NCBI RefSeq assembly: GCF_042186555.1
Contig: NC_133329.1
Location: 188,825,206-188,889,205, forward strand
Direction: 5' to 3'
DNA from: Aquarana catesbeiana
Lineage: Eukaryota; Chordata; Amphibia; Anura; Ranidae
Length of the DNA: 64,000 nt
Positions 62,373 through 64,000 of this stretch are shown here, piece by piece. Positions within the stretch are counted from its first letter, which is position 1, and each line of letters begins with the position of its first letter. The translations under genes were made by a program, and so were the position numbers. A model generated the notes under the pieces. That model saw only the letters and a program-made list of their open reading frames with translations. It had not been told where the DNA came from and ran no database searches.

Positions 62373-62650
62373 CTGTCAGAAACCATGAACCAGACCTAGA
62401 CAGAAGTAGAGTAAAATCACACTTGTTTATTAATAAAAATAAAAAAGGTAAATAGAGTAAGCGTAGTCAAAGCATAGCCAAAGTCCAGTAACCGGATCGG
62501 GTAGTCAGCCAAGCCAGAGTTCAGTAACCAGATCAGGTAATCAGCCAAGCCAGAGTTCAGTAACCAGATCAGGTAATCAGCCAGGCCAGAAGTCAGGTAT
62601 CCAAGTAGAGGAACAGCAAGCAGGCTAAGGAGCCAGAAGGGATGTCAGCA
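62373..62650 (-). repeat. Probable gypsy 5' LTR/leader with three 36-bp repeats
   Basis: It lies directly upstream of gag. It contains an aataaa word on the minus strand near 62435 and three tandem 36-bp units at 62482-62517, 62518-62553 and 62554-62589 (the second and third differ by one base, the first at a few). No second LTR is present for comparison, so the LTR ends are not proven. Confidence 0.6.
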
Positions 62651-63090
62651 AAGCCAGTCTTTAAAAAGGAACGCAGGAGATGGTTTGTGATGTGATGTGA
62701 CCAAGGCGAATTGACTATACCTAAAACTAAAGTTGGGACTTTATATGAGGCAATAAAAAATATACATACGCCTCCATCCCTGATACATTGAAAAAGAGAA
62801 TAAATGATGGGACTTTATATGAAGCATATCACTAAGTTAAATGAGCCAATCAGTGTATACATTATTTATTAGTTGCAAAAAGTCATACATACACATATAA
62901 AGTAATAAATAATAAATTGAAATAATAATGTATTAATAATTCTCAATAAGTAGGTCTAAACATTTCATGATAATACATGATAGATTGAATCATCAACACT
63001 AAATGATAATGTAATAATATGCTGATAGGCATTGAGTGGCAGAATGCAAACATTTCATAATACATAATTGATTCAATATAATATACATTG

Positions 63091-63098
63091 TACTAGAC
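63091..63098. repeat. hAT MITE target-site duplication, left
   Basis: tactagac, repeated exactly at 63231-63238. Eight base pairs is the length produced by hAT transposases. Confidence 0.9.
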
Positions 63099-63230
63099 CA
63101 GGGGTCTTCAAACTACGGCCCTCCAGTTGTTAAGGAACTACAATTCCCATCATGCCTAGTCATGTCTGTTAATGTCTCATGGGATGTGTAGTTCCGCAAC
63201 AGCTGGAGGGCCGTAGTTTGAGGATCCCTG
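63099..63230. mobile_element. hAT-type MITE, 132 bp
   Basis: The left end caggggtcttcaaactacgg and right end (read in reverse complement) cagggatcctcaaactacgg are nearly identical terminal inverted repeats extending about 28 bp. With the 8-bp duplication tactagac on both sides, this is a complete non-autonomous hAT-like element. The interior holds gaactacaattcccatcatg and its partial inverse. Confidence 0.93.
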
Positions 63231-63370
63231 TACTAGACCTTAGGTATGTAGACCACAATTGTAGTAGTAGCGACATATGGGTATAAAAAGAAAATAGCGG
63301 ATCGGTTCATTAAAATAGAATGTAATATAGTACAGATATTCAACTATGTACTGTGACAACGCATCATAGG

Positions 63371-63416
63371 AAAGCTCTACGCGTTTTGTGGTTAAAATAT
63401 CACTCATCAGGAGCAG
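63371..63416 (-). ncRNA. Degenerate hammerhead-like motif
   Basis: Minus strand: CUGAUGAG (63410-63403) fits the consensus without an extra base, then a weak GUG...CAC helix II with a long AU-rich loop, then AAAA CGCGU (63387-63379) where GAAA is expected. The G-to-A change removes an essential core base, so this copy should be inactive. Confidence 0.5.
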
Positions 63417-64000
63417 ATGCAGGATTTAGGGGTATCTATAATGAAATAAAATTACCAAATTAATATAATAATAAAAAATGTATAGACATAGAGGAGAGAG
63501 GGGGAACACAGAAGGTCCCAGTCATTCTCACCTATCTGTAATATATGGGTACGAATGTAGATAGTATCACAGGTAAAAGACATTATAGAGAATGTTATCC
63601 CTGGAAGCTGAGATGGAAGACCTTGAGGCACGGCAAGGCACCAATAGCCAATAGTTGATATAGGAATAAGATATCCAATTTGCAGCTGTGGTGTATAATT
63701 AGTGGTATATATTGTAGTTGATTCCCGGGGGTATCTGTGGGGATCAATAAGTAAAAAATAAAAATGAACTAATTCCACAGCTGAGAAACCGGGGAGAAAC
63801 TCCCCAATATTAGGGTGTGGTGAGAAAATAACCATGTGAATGAAAAGAGAGAGGTGTTGGAATGAGAATAAGTGGGGGAATAAAGTTGAACTATTAAATG
63901 TGAGACTGGTGTGATATAGCATAAGTACCTGCAAAAATGTGTGTGGGAAACTAATCCAAAAACCATGCAGCAGTATGTGTCTTGCAGGTGAAGCCAGCTA

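Larger units (their letters stand above)
57589..62650 (-). mobile_element. Ty3/gypsy LTR retrotransposon, truncated and degenerate
   Basis: Minus-strand order is LTR-like region (62650-62373), gag with zinc knuckle, protease, RT, RNase H and integrase, as in Ty3/gypsy (integrase after RNase H). A CR1/L2-like LINE (61111-62201) splits gag near its start. The 3' side ends inside the integrase at about 57605, so the C-terminus and the second LTR are gone. Stops, frameshifts and an in-frame RT deletion make it inactive. Confidence 0.9.
62651..64000 (-). mobile_element. AT-rich PLE pLTR-like region with degenerate hammerhead
   Basis: No coding potential. A recurring word gggactttatatga (near 62735 and 62812) and the hammerhead-like sequence at 63371-63416 point to a PLE terminal region on the minus strand. 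A hAT-type MITE sits inside it. The fragment runs to the window end, so its other boundary is not seen. Assignment rests on the ribozyme-like motif alone. Confidence 0.45.

Noticed and set aside
63452..63934. 160-codon minus-strand frame
   Set aside because: Lies in AT-rich pLTR-like sequence, low complexity, no motif.

Overview
The window looks like repeat-dominated nuclear DNA of an amphibian, most likely a frog. This is inferred from the transposon set: a DIRS tyrosine-recombinase element, an L1-superfamily LINE, a Penelope-like element (PLE), a Ty3/gypsy element, a CR1/L2-type LINE fragment and MITEs of types common in anurans. I find no host gene, rRNA or tRNA. Nearly every coding stretch is a transposon gene, and all are damaged except one LINE ORF1, which is open but has a frameshifted tail.

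Left part (1.4-19.6 kb): a decayed DIRS element carries inverted terminal repeats, gag-like, RT, RNase H and tyrosine-recombinase remnants. It is split at a 16-bp target duplication by a LINE in minus orientation (4689-17450). That LINE is split at a 14-bp target duplication by a second copy of the same LINE family in plus orientation (7760-14121). The insertion order is therefore DIRS, then LINE A, then LINE B. LINE B is about 6.36 kb and near-intact, with one TGA inside the ORF2 cysteine motif.

Middle (19.6-24 kb): a minus-strand gag-like remnant with a coiled coil and a damaged zinc knuckle, then a frameshifted PLE (RT plus GIY-YIG) reading toward the array.

Array (about 24.0-54.6 kb): roughly 29 kb of almost pure pyrimidine on the plus strand, built from 6-, 9- and 10-bp words with 30/33-bp, about 0.6-kb and about 3-kb higher-order periods, broken by one 500-N gap. 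Two near-identical 0.71-0.73 kb non-array segments, about 4.09 kb apart, each carry a hammerhead-ribozyme-like sequence on the minus strand of the kind known from PLE pLTRs. The PLE next to the array, the PLE-type ribozyme segments inside it and a 24-bp sequence shared by both sides suggest, by inference, that the array grew from a PLE-associated simple repeat. The enormous ORFs on both strands of the array follow from its composition and are not genes.

Right part (54.6-64 kb): a 423-bp tandem duplication at the array edge, MITEs, a roughly 22-bp minisatellite, a minus-strand Ty3/gypsy element (gag, PR, RT, RH, IN; truncated and frameshifted) interrupted by a 5'-truncated CR1/L2-like LINE, an LTR-like stretch with 36-bp repeats, and an AT-rich segment with a degenerate hammerhead-like motif that contains a hAT-type MITE with an 8-bp target duplication.
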